Of a DNA stretch of 64,000 nt, positions 57,108-64,000 are shown piece after piece (positions within the stretch are counted from its first letter, which is position 1; every line of letters begins with the position of its first letter). The stretch spans positions 1 through 64,000 of the forward strand of contig NZ_CAJGZQ010000001.1 in NCBI RefSeq assembly GCF_904846185.1, in the 5' to 3' direction. The DNA is from Psychrobacter immobilis (GTDB lineage Bacteria; Pseudomonadota; Gammaproteobacteria; Pseudomonadales; Moraxellaceae). A model generated the notes under the pieces. That model searched no databases. It was not told the origin of the DNA and worked only from the letters and a program-made list of their open reading frames with translations. A program made the translations under genes and the position numbers.

Positions 57108-58607
57108 ATGTCCGCATCTATGCCAGCTTATATGAGCGATCCCACTGATGAGCAGCTGAGCGCGCTTAACATGGCGATGGATCACAAGTCATTTAAAGTG
57201 GTGGCTTATGCGGGTGCTGGTAAGACGACGACCTTAAAACTGATTGGTGAGCGTTTGCGTGGCCGCGGCTTATACTTAGCCTTTAACAAAACCATTGCTA
57301 ATGATGCACGCTCAAAGTTTCCACCGCATGTAGAATGTCGCACCTTTCATTCGCTTGCTTATCGGCATGTCGCCCGTGATATCACTGCTAAGCTGTCGTT
57401 GCCGCGTTTTTCACCCAAGCGTTTGGGTGATGATTTGGGTTTGCAGCCCGTCCAAGTACGTCGGCAAATGGATGGTATAAACAAATATATCACCCTCACC
57501 CCAGCCCGACTGTCGCGATTCGTCAGTGATGCTGTCAGCAATTTTTGTAGTACCCATGCCAGTTATCCTGCACCTAGACATATATTATTTCCCAGCTGGC
57601 TCGATGATTCTGATGCCGAGCAGCTGCGCGAAATGCTCTATCCAGCCGTCGAGCAGCGTTGGCTACAGTCGATTGATGCGCGCCATCCCGCTGGTATCGG
57701 GCATGATATTTATCTGAAACTTTGGGCACTGTCTAAACCTAGTATTCCCGCTGATTTTATTTTGTTTGATGAAGCCCAAGATGCCGATCCCTTGATGATG
57801 GGAATTTTGACCCAGCAGCCACGGCAAGTGATTTATGTGGGTGACGCTCATCAGCAGATTTATGAATGGCGCGGCGCAGTCAATGCGATGAAAAAACTGC
57901 CCTTACCACAAACATTATTGACCCAGTCTTTTCGTTTTGGCGAACCGATTGCTGAGATTGCCAATACTTTGCTCAAAGCATTGCAAGAAGACGTCCCGTT
58001 AAAAGGCAATCCTAATAAGCAATCTTCTACTGATAAGGGTATGGTACATAGTAAAAAAGATGCCATCCTTTGCCGCACTAATGCCGCCGCAATGTCGCAA
58101 TTATTAACTGGATTAAAATTGGGTCACCGCGTGGCGCTACAAGCCGATACCGATCGTATGCTTAAATTTTGTCAGGCAGCTGAAAATTTAAAGAATGGTA
58201 AATCGGCGTACGGTGTACCTGAACTGGCATATTTTTATAATTGGGGTGATGTGCAAGAGTATTCTGAAACCAATGAAGGCAGTGATCTAAAAACACTGGT
58301 GAAACTCGTCGATGATCATGGCACCAATGTCCTGAGCCAAGCGGTCAATAGTCTCACCAGTATCGAAAATGCTGACTATGTTATCTCCACTGCCCATAAG
58401 GCCAAAGGGCTCGAATGGGGAAAGGTACAGCTGGACGATGATTTCTATTATGATGTGACGACCAATGCGGTCAAGATCAGCCCTGAAGAGTTGCGTTTGC
58501 TCTACGTCGCTTGCACACGTGCCCAGAGCAATTTGGACATCCATAATATTAAAGACTTGATATCAGGTTTGCAGACAGGCAAAAAAGTGATTTTTGGTAA
58601 TACTTAA
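57108..58607 (+). CDS. UvrD/Rep-type superfamily 1 DNA helicase
   Basis: The 499-residue helicase has Walker A AGAGKTTT (35-42), DEAQD (221-225, motif II), GDAHQQIYEWRG (motif III), and the C-terminal STAHKAKGLEW (motif V) and LLYVACTRAQ (motif VI). It lacks the large 2B domain of full UvrD and is shorter than UvrD (about 720). The layout resembles FBH1-like bacterial helicases, of unclear role, perhaps in replication-fork or recombination control. Single gene after the tat terminator. Confidence 0.88.
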   Translation: MSASMPAYMSDPTDEQLSALNMAMDHKSFKVVAYAGAGKTTTLKLIGERLRGRGLYLAFNKTIANDARSKFPPHVECRTFHSLAYRHVARDITAKLSLPRFSPKRLGDDLGLQPVQVRRQMDGINKYITLTPARLSRFVSDAVSNFCSTHASYPAPRHILFPSWLDDSDAEQLREMLYPAVEQRWLQSIDARHPAGIGHDIYLKLWALSKPSIPADFILFDEAQDADPLMMGILTQQPRQVIYVGDAHQQIYEWRGAVNAMKKLPLPQTLLTQSFRFGEPIAEIANTLLKALQEDVPLKGNPNKQSSTDKGMVHSKKDAILCRTNAAAMSQLLTGLKLGHRVALQADTDRMLKFCQAAENLKNGKSAYGVPELAYFYNWGDVQEYSETNEGSDLKTLVKLVDDHGTNVLSQAVNSLTSIENADYVISTAHKAKGLEWGKVQLDDDFYYDVTTNAVKISPEELRLLYVACTRAQSNLDIHNIKDLISGLQTGKKVIFGNT

Positions 58608-58711
58608 TTTTCCTCAGTTAGTCACTCTTTGTATTTGCCACTCTAAACCTATAGCCTACCTGTCTTTATAGCAATCCTTTAATAGTACCATTTTAGCAGT
58701 GAACAACAAGC

Positions 58712-59737
58712 ATGAATACTAATCAGCAACTTCAAATACGTCAAAATACCATCCGTCAGTTATTCGCCAATCCCGTCCGCCTGCTCGCTCCAATGGAAGG
58801 CTTGACCGATCCATTAATGCGGCAAATTCTCACGCAAATTGCATCAGACTTAGGTCGCCCTTATGATTGGTCGGTTAGCGAATTTATCCGTGTGACTCAG
58901 CACGTATTGCCTGCGCATGTATTTTATAAATACGTTCCAGAATTGCGTCATGATGCTAAAACTGCCTCTGGCACGCCTATTCATATCCAGTTGCTCGGTA
59001 GTGAAGCGCAACTCATGGCAGAAAATGCTGCTTATGCTGCCGAGCTTGGTGCGCCGGCGATTGACATCAACTTTGGTTGCCCTGCCAAGACTGTCAATAG
59101 CCACCGTGGTGGTTCAGTATTATTGGATGAGCCCGAAACCATGTATCAGATTATCAGCGCTGTGCGGCAAGCGGTTCCCGTTCATATTCCAGTATCAGCC
59201 AAAATTCGTTTAGGTTACACCGATACCAGTCGTATGGATGATATTAAAGCTGCGATTAGCGACAGTGGTACTGATTGGCTGACCATTCATGCGCGGACCA
59301 AAACTCAAGGCTATAAGCCGCCAGCCTATTGGAACAAGATTCAAAGTTTTAATGGGCTAGATATTCCAGTCATTGCCAATGGCGAGATATGGAATACAGA
59401 GCACGCGCAAAACTGTATGACTCAAGCTGGTACAGAACATTTGATGTTAGGTCGCGGCGCGGTTACTCGTCCAGATTTGGTTGCTCGTGTGGATTGCGGT
59501 TCAGATGATGCCATGCTAAGTGCGGCAACGTTGTCATGGGAAGCAATGGTCACCCATCAGATAAGATTTTTGGAAGGTCAGGCTAAAACTGAAGTTATCT
59601 TGGTTGGTCGTTACAAGCAGTGGTTAGCAATGCTCATCAAAGGCTATAGCGAAGCAAAAGTTTTATGGGACAGTATTAAAAGAGAAAAAAATAAAGCAGC
59701 TATCATTAGTGCACTGCAAGCCAGTGTGCGCCAATAA
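58712..59737 (+). CDS. dusC: tRNA-dihydrouridine synthase (DusC-type)
   Basis: The 341-residue FMN enzyme reduces a uridine of tRNA. It has LLAPMEGLTDPLMR at the N-terminus of the TIM barrel, FGCPAKTVN with the catalytic Cys, SAKIRLGY, TIHARTK and IANGEIWN. The LAPMEGLTD start and the GRG segment suggest the DusC (U16) group rather than DusA/B, but that is a family-level judgement. A CAGTGAACAACAAGC leader precedes the ATG. Confidence 0.85.
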   Translation: MNTNQQLQIRQNTIRQLFANPVRLLAPMEGLTDPLMRQILTQIASDLGRPYDWSVSEFIRVTQHVLPAHVFYKYVPELRHDAKTASGTPIHIQLLGSEAQLMAENAAYAAELGAPAIDINFGCPAKTVNSHRGGSVLLDEPETMYQIISAVRQAVPVHIPVSAKIRLGYTDTSRMDDIKAAISDSGTDWLTIHARTKTQGYKPPAYWNKIQSFNGLDIPVIANGEIWNTEHAQNCMTQAGTEHLMLGRGAVTRPDLVARVDCGSDDAMLSAATLSWEAMVTHQIRFLEGQAKTEVILVGRYKQWLAMLIKGYSEAKVLWDSIKREKNKAAIISALQASVRQ

Positions 59738-59747
59738 TAGCTGCTTT

Positions 59748-59798
59748 TATCTTAAAGCCAATCTGTTTTAAAACAGAATTATCTTAAAGCCAATCTGT
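59748..59798. repeat. 19-bp direct repeat with a perfect 14-bp palindrome
   Basis: The 19-bp TATCTTAAAGCCAATCTGT occurs at 59748-59766 and 59780-59798. Overlapping the first copy and spacer is CTGTTTTAAAACAG (59763-59776), a perfect palindrome. It sits between the convergent dus and MAPEG genes. Confidence 0.9.
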
Positions 59799-59811
59799 CT
59801 AACGAATAAGA

Positions 59812-60237
59812 TTAAATACTCACTCTAATCGCTAAATAGAATAACATCAAACAACAGGCAATCGATAACACCCAAAGTATGGAGCGAAACGTCGCCAAAT
59901 TAGTAATATAAGCCACGCAAAAACCGATACGAATCAGTACGTACAACCACGCCAGTATATTGATAATCGATTGTGGTACGAAAAACAGCATTGCCGTCAG
60001 TACTGCTGCCAAAAATATTGGCAACGTCTCATAGCTGTTTTGCTGGGCCGCGTTAGCACGTGCGGCCGCGCCCGTCGTACCTTGTAAAAAATCACGTGGA
60101 TGGGCATTGTCAGCCAAATTAAAGCCGCCAATAGCTTTCGCTGTCAATGCCATGGCAAGCGGTAGTAAACTTGCTACGACCATCGCCCAAATGGCGGACG
60201 CTGCGGTATCAGAGACTAATTCCAGAAGTGCATTCAT
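59812..60237 (-). CDS. MAPEG family membrane protein
   Basis: The 141-residue protein has four hydrophobic helices and the MAPEG-like segment AHPRDFLQGTTGAAARANAAQQNSYETLPIF with the AQQNxxE-type pattern. Family members are membrane glutathione transferases and eicosanoid enzymes; the bacterial role is unknown. It starts 14 bp after the osmC-like gene stop, so the two may share a transcript. Confidence 0.85.
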   Translation of the reverse strand: MNALLELVSDTAASAIWAMVVASLLPLAMALTAKAIGGFNLADNAHPRDFLQGTTGAAARANAAQQNSYETLPIFLAAVLTAMLFFVPQSIINILAWLYVLIRIGFCVAYITNLATFRSILWVLSIACCLMLFYLAIRVSI

Positions 60238-60251
60238 TAGTATACTTGCCC

Positions 60252-60665
60252 CTACCCTGTAATCACTTCGAAATCATGGGTGACGTTCACCCCACCTTGT
60301 ACCAACATTCTACTGGCCGAGCAGTATTTTTCTGCGGACAGCTTTATTGCCTTCTCTACTTGGCTTTCTTTGACATCTTGTCCTGTCACCACAAAATGCA
60401 TGTGAATGTCAGTATAGACAGCTGGTACAGTTTCAGCACGCTGAGCGGTCAGCTCACAACGCACGTCTGTCACCTCTTGGCGAGATTTTTGTAAAATCGC
60501 TACCACATCGTAGCTAGCACACCCACCAAGCCCCAATAGAATCAGCTCCATCGGACTTGCGCCTTTTTCTTTATCGGCATCGATCTGTACATTATGCCCT
60601 GATGGTGACACGCCCATAAATGCTTTGTTTTCTTGCCACGTTACACTTGCTTTTGACTCTGACAT
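60252..60665 (-). CDS. OsmC family protein (YhfA-like)
   Basis: About 137 residues from the ATG at 60665; an earlier ATG at 60674 is only 1 nt from the AGGA and is less likely. Cys49 (GGCASYDVV) and Cys115 (AEKYCSASRM) are the conserved peroxidatic/resolving pair. YhfA-type proteins are of unclear function; OsmC/Ohr reduce organic peroxides. AGGA 9 nt before the ATG supports this start. Confidence 0.9.
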   Translation of the reverse strand: MSESKASVTWQENKAFMGVSPSGHNVQIDADKEKGASPMELILLGLGGCASYDVVAILQKSRQEVTDVRCELTAQRAETVPAVYTDIHMHFVVTGQDVKESQVEKAIKLSAEKYCSASRMLVQGGVNVTHDFEVITG

Positions 60666-61184
60666 CTTGACCATTCCTTATTTTAATTAGCTCGTTGCCC
60701 GATTTTTATTTTCTGACTATATGTTTTACTTGGCTAGTGTAGCATAAGCCAATGGCACATTTTATCGAGCCCTTATCATCCAAAATCATTATCATTATAA
60801 ATAGCTCACCTATTTGTCTTTTGCAGCCTTATTTTTAATTAAACCTTTTTACTAAAATTTTCTTAGCAGTGAATTAACATTCATACACCGCCTACTGTTT
60901 ATTATTCAAACCTATCCTCTTATAGTTCGAACCTATCTTTGTAGTAAGATTCTCTAAAAAACATTACAAAAGTTTAATTATAACTGGTTGATTTTAAACA
61001 GTTAAGCTCGTGAAACATTTTATAGCAAAATACTGTTACACATTTTGCTTGTTTCTTGGTTTAATAACGGTAATGAATCTTATTTTGACCTAATATCGAC
61101 AACCATCACCTTATAATAATTATGATTGCTGTCACGGTTCTAGCTCAAAATAAGCTATTTTAAATAAATTAAAAAGGTTTAATC
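60666..61184. other. AT-rich divergent intergenic region
   Basis: 519 bp between the OsmC-type gene and rppH. It shows a repeated TTCAAACCTATC / TTCGAACCTATC (about 60907-60940) and a TAACTG..CAGTTA dyad at 60978-61001. No gene or clear promoter was recognised. Confidence 0.45.
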
Positions 61185-61706
61185 ATGATAGATGCAGACG
61201 GCTTTCGCGCCAATGTCGGCATCATCTTGGCAAATACACAAGGGCAGGTTCTGTGGGCAAAACGTATTGGTCACAACGCTTGGCAGTTCCCACAAGGCGG
61301 TATCGACCGTGGGGAGACGCCGATGGATGCGATGTATCGCGAGCTCTGGGAAGAGGTCGGCCTGCATCCGCGTCATGTAGACTTATTGGCAGTGACGCAA
61401 GATTGGTTGCGTTATCGTCTGCCAAAACGCTATGTGCGGCATGGACAGCACCCTTTATGTATTGGGCAAAAACAGAAATGGTTTTTGCTACGCTTAGATG
61501 AGACGAACACTCAACATATCCGCTTTGATGAGGGCAAACCAGAATTTGATCATTGGCAATGGGTCAGTTACTGGTATCCACTTGGACAAGTGATTCATTT
61601 TAAACGAGGCGTTTATCGCCGTGCCTTGCAAGAGCTAGTGCCTGAGCTACCTCTAAGACAAGAGCTGATTATTCCTGAACAAGACAATCACTTGTTGATA
61701 GGATGA
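61185..61706 (+). CDS. rppH: RNA pyrophosphohydrolase
   Basis: The 173-residue NUDIX enzyme removes pyrophosphate from the 5' end of mRNA and so starts decay. The NUDIX box is [23 protein letters not shown]-like (38-60, split here: [18 protein letters not shown]). The N-terminus [15 protein letters not shown] and WQFPQGG are the RppH pattern. AAAAGG precedes the ATG. Monocistronic. Confidence 0.95.
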   Translation: MIDADGFRANVGIILANTQGQVLWAKRIGHNAWQFPQGGIDRGETPMDAMYRELWEEVGLHPRHVDLLAVTQDWLRYRLPKRYVRHGQHPLCIGQKQKWFLLRLDETNTQHIRFDEGKPEFDHWQWVSYWYPLGQVIHFKRGVYRRALQELVPELPLRQELIIPEQDNHLLIG

Positions 61707-61738
61707 ACTGACATTTTGATTAAAAGTAACACGTAATA

Positions 61739-61773
61739 GAAGAGCCTGTATCCTTTAGATGCAGGCTCTTCTA
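61739..61773. terminator. Bidirectional terminator
   Basis: GAAGAGCCTGTATC / GATGCAGGCTCTTC with one G-U pair, between the convergent rppH and alcohol dehydrogenase genes. Confidence 0.88.
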
Positions 61774-61802
61774 TTATATAGCGATTATATCTTGCGGAAT
61801 AA

Positions 61803-62897
61803 TTATGGCTTGATAGCAATTTTTAGTACGCCGTCACGCTGATGCATGAACAAGTCATAGGCCTCTACAATATCATCCAAGGCATAGGTATGCGTCACCA
61901 TCTCTGATAAATCCACTCGACCCGACTCGATGACATTCATCAATCGGCGCATACGCTCTTTACCTCCTGGGCAGAGAGCCGTTCTTATCGTATGATCGCC
62001 AAGACCAGAAGCGAAATGAGCCATTGGAATGACTAAATCTTCAGAATACACACCCAAGCTTGAGAGTGTACCGCCTGGTTTTAATATTTTGAGGCATTGC
62101 TCAAACGTAGACTGTAAACCTAACGCCTCGATACTGCTATCCACCCCACGACCGCCAGTGATTTTCATGATCTCATCAACCACGTCAACTTCTGTGAAGT
62201 TTAGAGTAATATCTGCTCCCAGTTTCTTTGCCATGGCCAAACGTTCATTATTGCCATCGACAGCGATAATCAGTGACGTGCCTTTAATCCTTGCTCCAGC
62301 AGTAGCGCATAAACCAATAGGTCCTTGTGCAAAGATAGCAACCACATCACCGATCTGAATATTGGCGTTTTCTGCGCCTTTGAAGCCTGTCGACATAATG
62401 TCAGGACACATCAACACTTGCTCATCCGTCAGTCCATCTGGCACTGGACATAGATTGGCCTGCGCATCTGGCACTAGTACATACTCTGCTTGCGTGCCAT
62501 CAATGTGATTACCAAAACGCCAGCCGCCTGTGGCTTTATAACCGTGACAAGAACATCTACCATCTGCATCAAGATAACCACCGTCTTGTGACGGGAAACC
62601 ATCTTGACTGGCATAGGAAGTAAACGTTGGGCAAATGGCGCCAGCAATGACTCGTTGCCCTTCTTCATAGCCCATGACTGCGCTACCAAGCTTTTCAATG
62701 ATACCTACTGGCTCGTGACCAATGGTCAAGCCTTTTGCAACGGCATACTCACCTTTAAAGATATGGATATCAGTACCACAAATGGTCGTGGTGGTAATTT
62801 TTATCAAGGCATCATTAGGGCCTACATCAGGGATTTTTTTATCTACAATTTCAATTTTACCTGGTTCAATAAATATCAGTGACTTCATCATGCTCAT
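61803..62897 (-). CDS. Zinc-dependent alcohol dehydrogenase family protein
   Basis: The 364-residue enzyme has catalytic zinc ligands Cys40 (TICGTD), His61/Glu62 (GHEPVG) and a later CPDIMSTG, then a Rossmann segment near IFAQGPIGLCA. CSCHG..GGWRFGNHIDGTQAEY is typical of the secondary-alcohol dehydrogenase branch. The preferred cofactor and substrate are not readable from sequence. AAGGAGT 5-6 nt upstream of the ATG is a strong ribosome-binding site. Confidence 0.9.
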   Translation of the reverse strand: MSMMKSLIFIEPGKIEIVDKKIPDVGPNDALIKITTTTICGTDIHIFKGEYAVAKGLTIGHEPVGIIEKLGSAVMGYEEGQRVIAGAICPTFTSYASQDGFPSQDGGYLDADGRCSCHGYKATGGWRFGNHIDGTQAEYVLVPDAQANLCPVPDGLTDEQVLMCPDIMSTGFKGAENANIQIGDVVAIFAQGPIGLCATAGARIKGTSLIIAVDGNNERLAMAKKLGADITLNFTEVDVVDEIMKITGGRGVDSSIEALGLQSTFEQCLKILKPGGTLSSLGVYSEDLVIPMAHFASGLGDHTIRTALCPGGKERMRRLMNVIESGRVDLSEMVTHTYALDDIVEAYDLFMHQRDGVLKIAIKP

Positions 62898-63095
62898 TTC
62901 ACACTCCTTGTTTTATGATCATTTACTCAGCTGGTATGAACTTTAGTGACATCTATATTTATATTACGCCATATAAATAGTAATTTAAAGTGAAATCCAT
63001 TCTTTAATGAAGGGATTGGTGAGTCTCTATTGTTAGATATTAAAACTGTAGTATCAAACTTCTCATGAAAATTGTACGTGAGCCTCATTAAGAGT

Positions 63096-63146
63096 AGATG
63101 AAAAAGCTAATAGATTAAAAAGCTAATAGATGAAAAGCCTATAAGC
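63096..63146. repeat. Short tandem repeat of about 16 bp
   Basis: TGAAAAAGCTAATAGA (63099-63114), TTAAAAAGCTAATAGA (63115-63130) and a degenerate TGAAAAGCCTATAAG follow each other just after the NRDE-family gene. Confidence 0.8.
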
Positions 63147-64000
63147 TACTTATGACTATCATGCTGACATTCTTTATAACTGTCATGCTGACACTCTCGG
63201 CTTACTAATCTAGCAATCTCATCCACTGATGAATCTGCCAACTGAGAATGGCATTTCAGGGTTAAAATGCTTTGGGTACGTGTCGCATAAGTGGGCAAAT
63301 TATTTTGCATATGATTAAAAGCGACAGGCTCTATATAAATAGAAGACAGAATCTGCTCAATCTCAACAGCCACTCCAGTCTCCGGCAGCTTATCCACTGG
63401 GGCTTGCGTATTATCAGACAATACCGCAAAGGCAGCTTCTTGCCAGTACTCAGGTTCGCTATTCTCAGCGATTAGTGGCAATACTTCTTGGCGCAGCCTG
63501 CCTCGCAACTTTTCAGTTTTAAACCAGCTGTCCTCAGGCTGACCATTGGAAATGACATGCAGTCCTGCATATAGTGGCATAGGAGCATGACCACGATTAT
63601 TGACAATAACGGCTTGCTTGCTATCACCAATAATGAGATTGAACCCAGCATAGTTTTGCAAACTAATCTGCCGTGCAAACTCCATCGGGCTTATATCACT
63701 GGTTAAGAAATCCGTGACTAGCGCCCCGCGTGAGCGCTCATCAGAGCTTGCCTGCACGCCATCGCGAAAATTCAATACCGCAGCCCAACGTCCGTTTTGC
63801 TGATAATACTCTTTAGGCGCTTGATGATTGGCTTGATGGGGCTGTTGATGAATACCTAGCCAAGTACCGCCACTTTGTACATCGCGTCCTGCAAAAACAG
63901 GCTTATCTTCCCATTGATGTAGCAGCTCTGTCGGACGCTGCAAAAACTCATCGCGATTGGACAATAACACCAAAGGCAGCTCATCAAACAGTTGCCAAGC
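63146..64000 (-). CDS. NRDE family protein (5' end beyond the window)
   Basis: The visible 285 residues contain the hallmark SNRDEF, then PTELLHQW, GGTWLGI, VLNFRDG, RGALVTDFL and NAGFNLIIGD-like segments of NRDE (TANGO2-type) proteins. The frame stays open to 64000 (AWQLFDELPLVLLSNRDEF), so the start lies outside. Family function is unknown, with links to heme and membrane traffic in eukaryotes. The C-terminus shows a duplicated motif ECQHDSYK-ECQHDSHK. Confidence 0.85.
   Translation of the reverse strand, partial: AWQLFDELPLVLLSNRDEFLQRPTELLHQWEDKPVFAGRDVQSGGTWLGIHQQPHQANHQAPKEYYQQNGRWAAVLNFRDGVQASSDERSRGALVTDFLTSDISPMEFARQISLQNYAGFNLIIGDSKQAVIVNNRGHAPMPLYAGLHVISNGQPEDSWFKTEKLRGRLRQEVLPLIAENSEPEYWQEAAFAVLSDNTQAPVDKLPETGVAVEIEQILSSIYIEPVAFNHMQNNLPTYATRTQSILTLKCHSQLADSSVDEIARLVSRECQHDSYKECQHDSHK

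Overview
The window looks like a chromosomal segment of a Moraxellaceae gammaproteobacterium, most likely Psychrobacter. The basis is gene content and protein style (upp, tyrS-anmK, corC-lnt, rpmI-rplT-pheST-ihfA, hisIE-tatABC, rho next to trxA), moderate GC with AT-rich intergenic DNA, and acidic, Ala/Asp/Glu-rich small envelope proteins. The genus is an inference from reading; no search was run. Almost all genes are housekeeping and intact, separated by clear Rho-independent terminators.

Layout. Positions 1-300 hold two tandem sigma-70-type promoters on the minus strand in an rRNA-operon-like arrangement, firing out of the left edge. 0.4-5 kb: a UDG-family glycosylase, upp, an SDR, an unrecognised protein with faint ADP-ribosyltransferase-like features, and an alpha/beta hydrolase. 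4.8-7.1 kb: a minus-strand unit tyrS, a TIR-like gene (PF10137 type), and a DUF1653 gene, packed with 1-nt gaps. 7.2-11 kb: anmK, fabF and a coiled-coil protein. 11-21 kb: an aminopeptidase P, a POT peptide transporter, an acidic membrane-anchored protein, lnt and corC, a DUF4105 protein and a YcgN-type protein. 21-30 kb: a dienelactone hydrolase, a second SDR, membrane proteins (one DUF2339), rbgA, a GlcG/HbpS-type gene broken by an in-frame TGA, and mutY. 30-42 kb: tesB, rapA, a sensor kinase with a two-receiver response regulator, a 2-hydroxyacid dehydrogenase, a flavin monooxygenase and a pseudouridine synthase. 42-48 kb: trxA, rho with a long leader, two small lipoproteins and a zinc metallopeptidase. 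47.6-52.8 kb: rpmI-rplT-pheS-pheT-ihfA. 53-57 kb: a 175-bp MITE-like element, a hotdog thioesterase, hisIE and tatABC. 57-64 kb: an SF1 helicase, a Dus enzyme, MAPEG and OsmC proteins, rppH, a zinc alcohol dehydrogenase and an NRDE-family gene that runs off the right edge.

How the genes work together. Translation and RNA handling dominate (TyrRS, PheRS, L20, L35, RbgA, Rho, RapA, RppH, Dus, RluA-type). An envelope group (Lnt, CorC, Tat, anhydro-MurNAc kinase, small lipoproteins) is second. DNA repair is represented by MutY and the UDG-family enzyme. No prophage, CRISPR array, tRNA gene or intact transposase was seen. The accessory signals are the TIR-like gene inside the tyrS unit, the two-component pair without an output domain, the MITE-like element with related solitary ends, and several small tandem repeats at gene ends.
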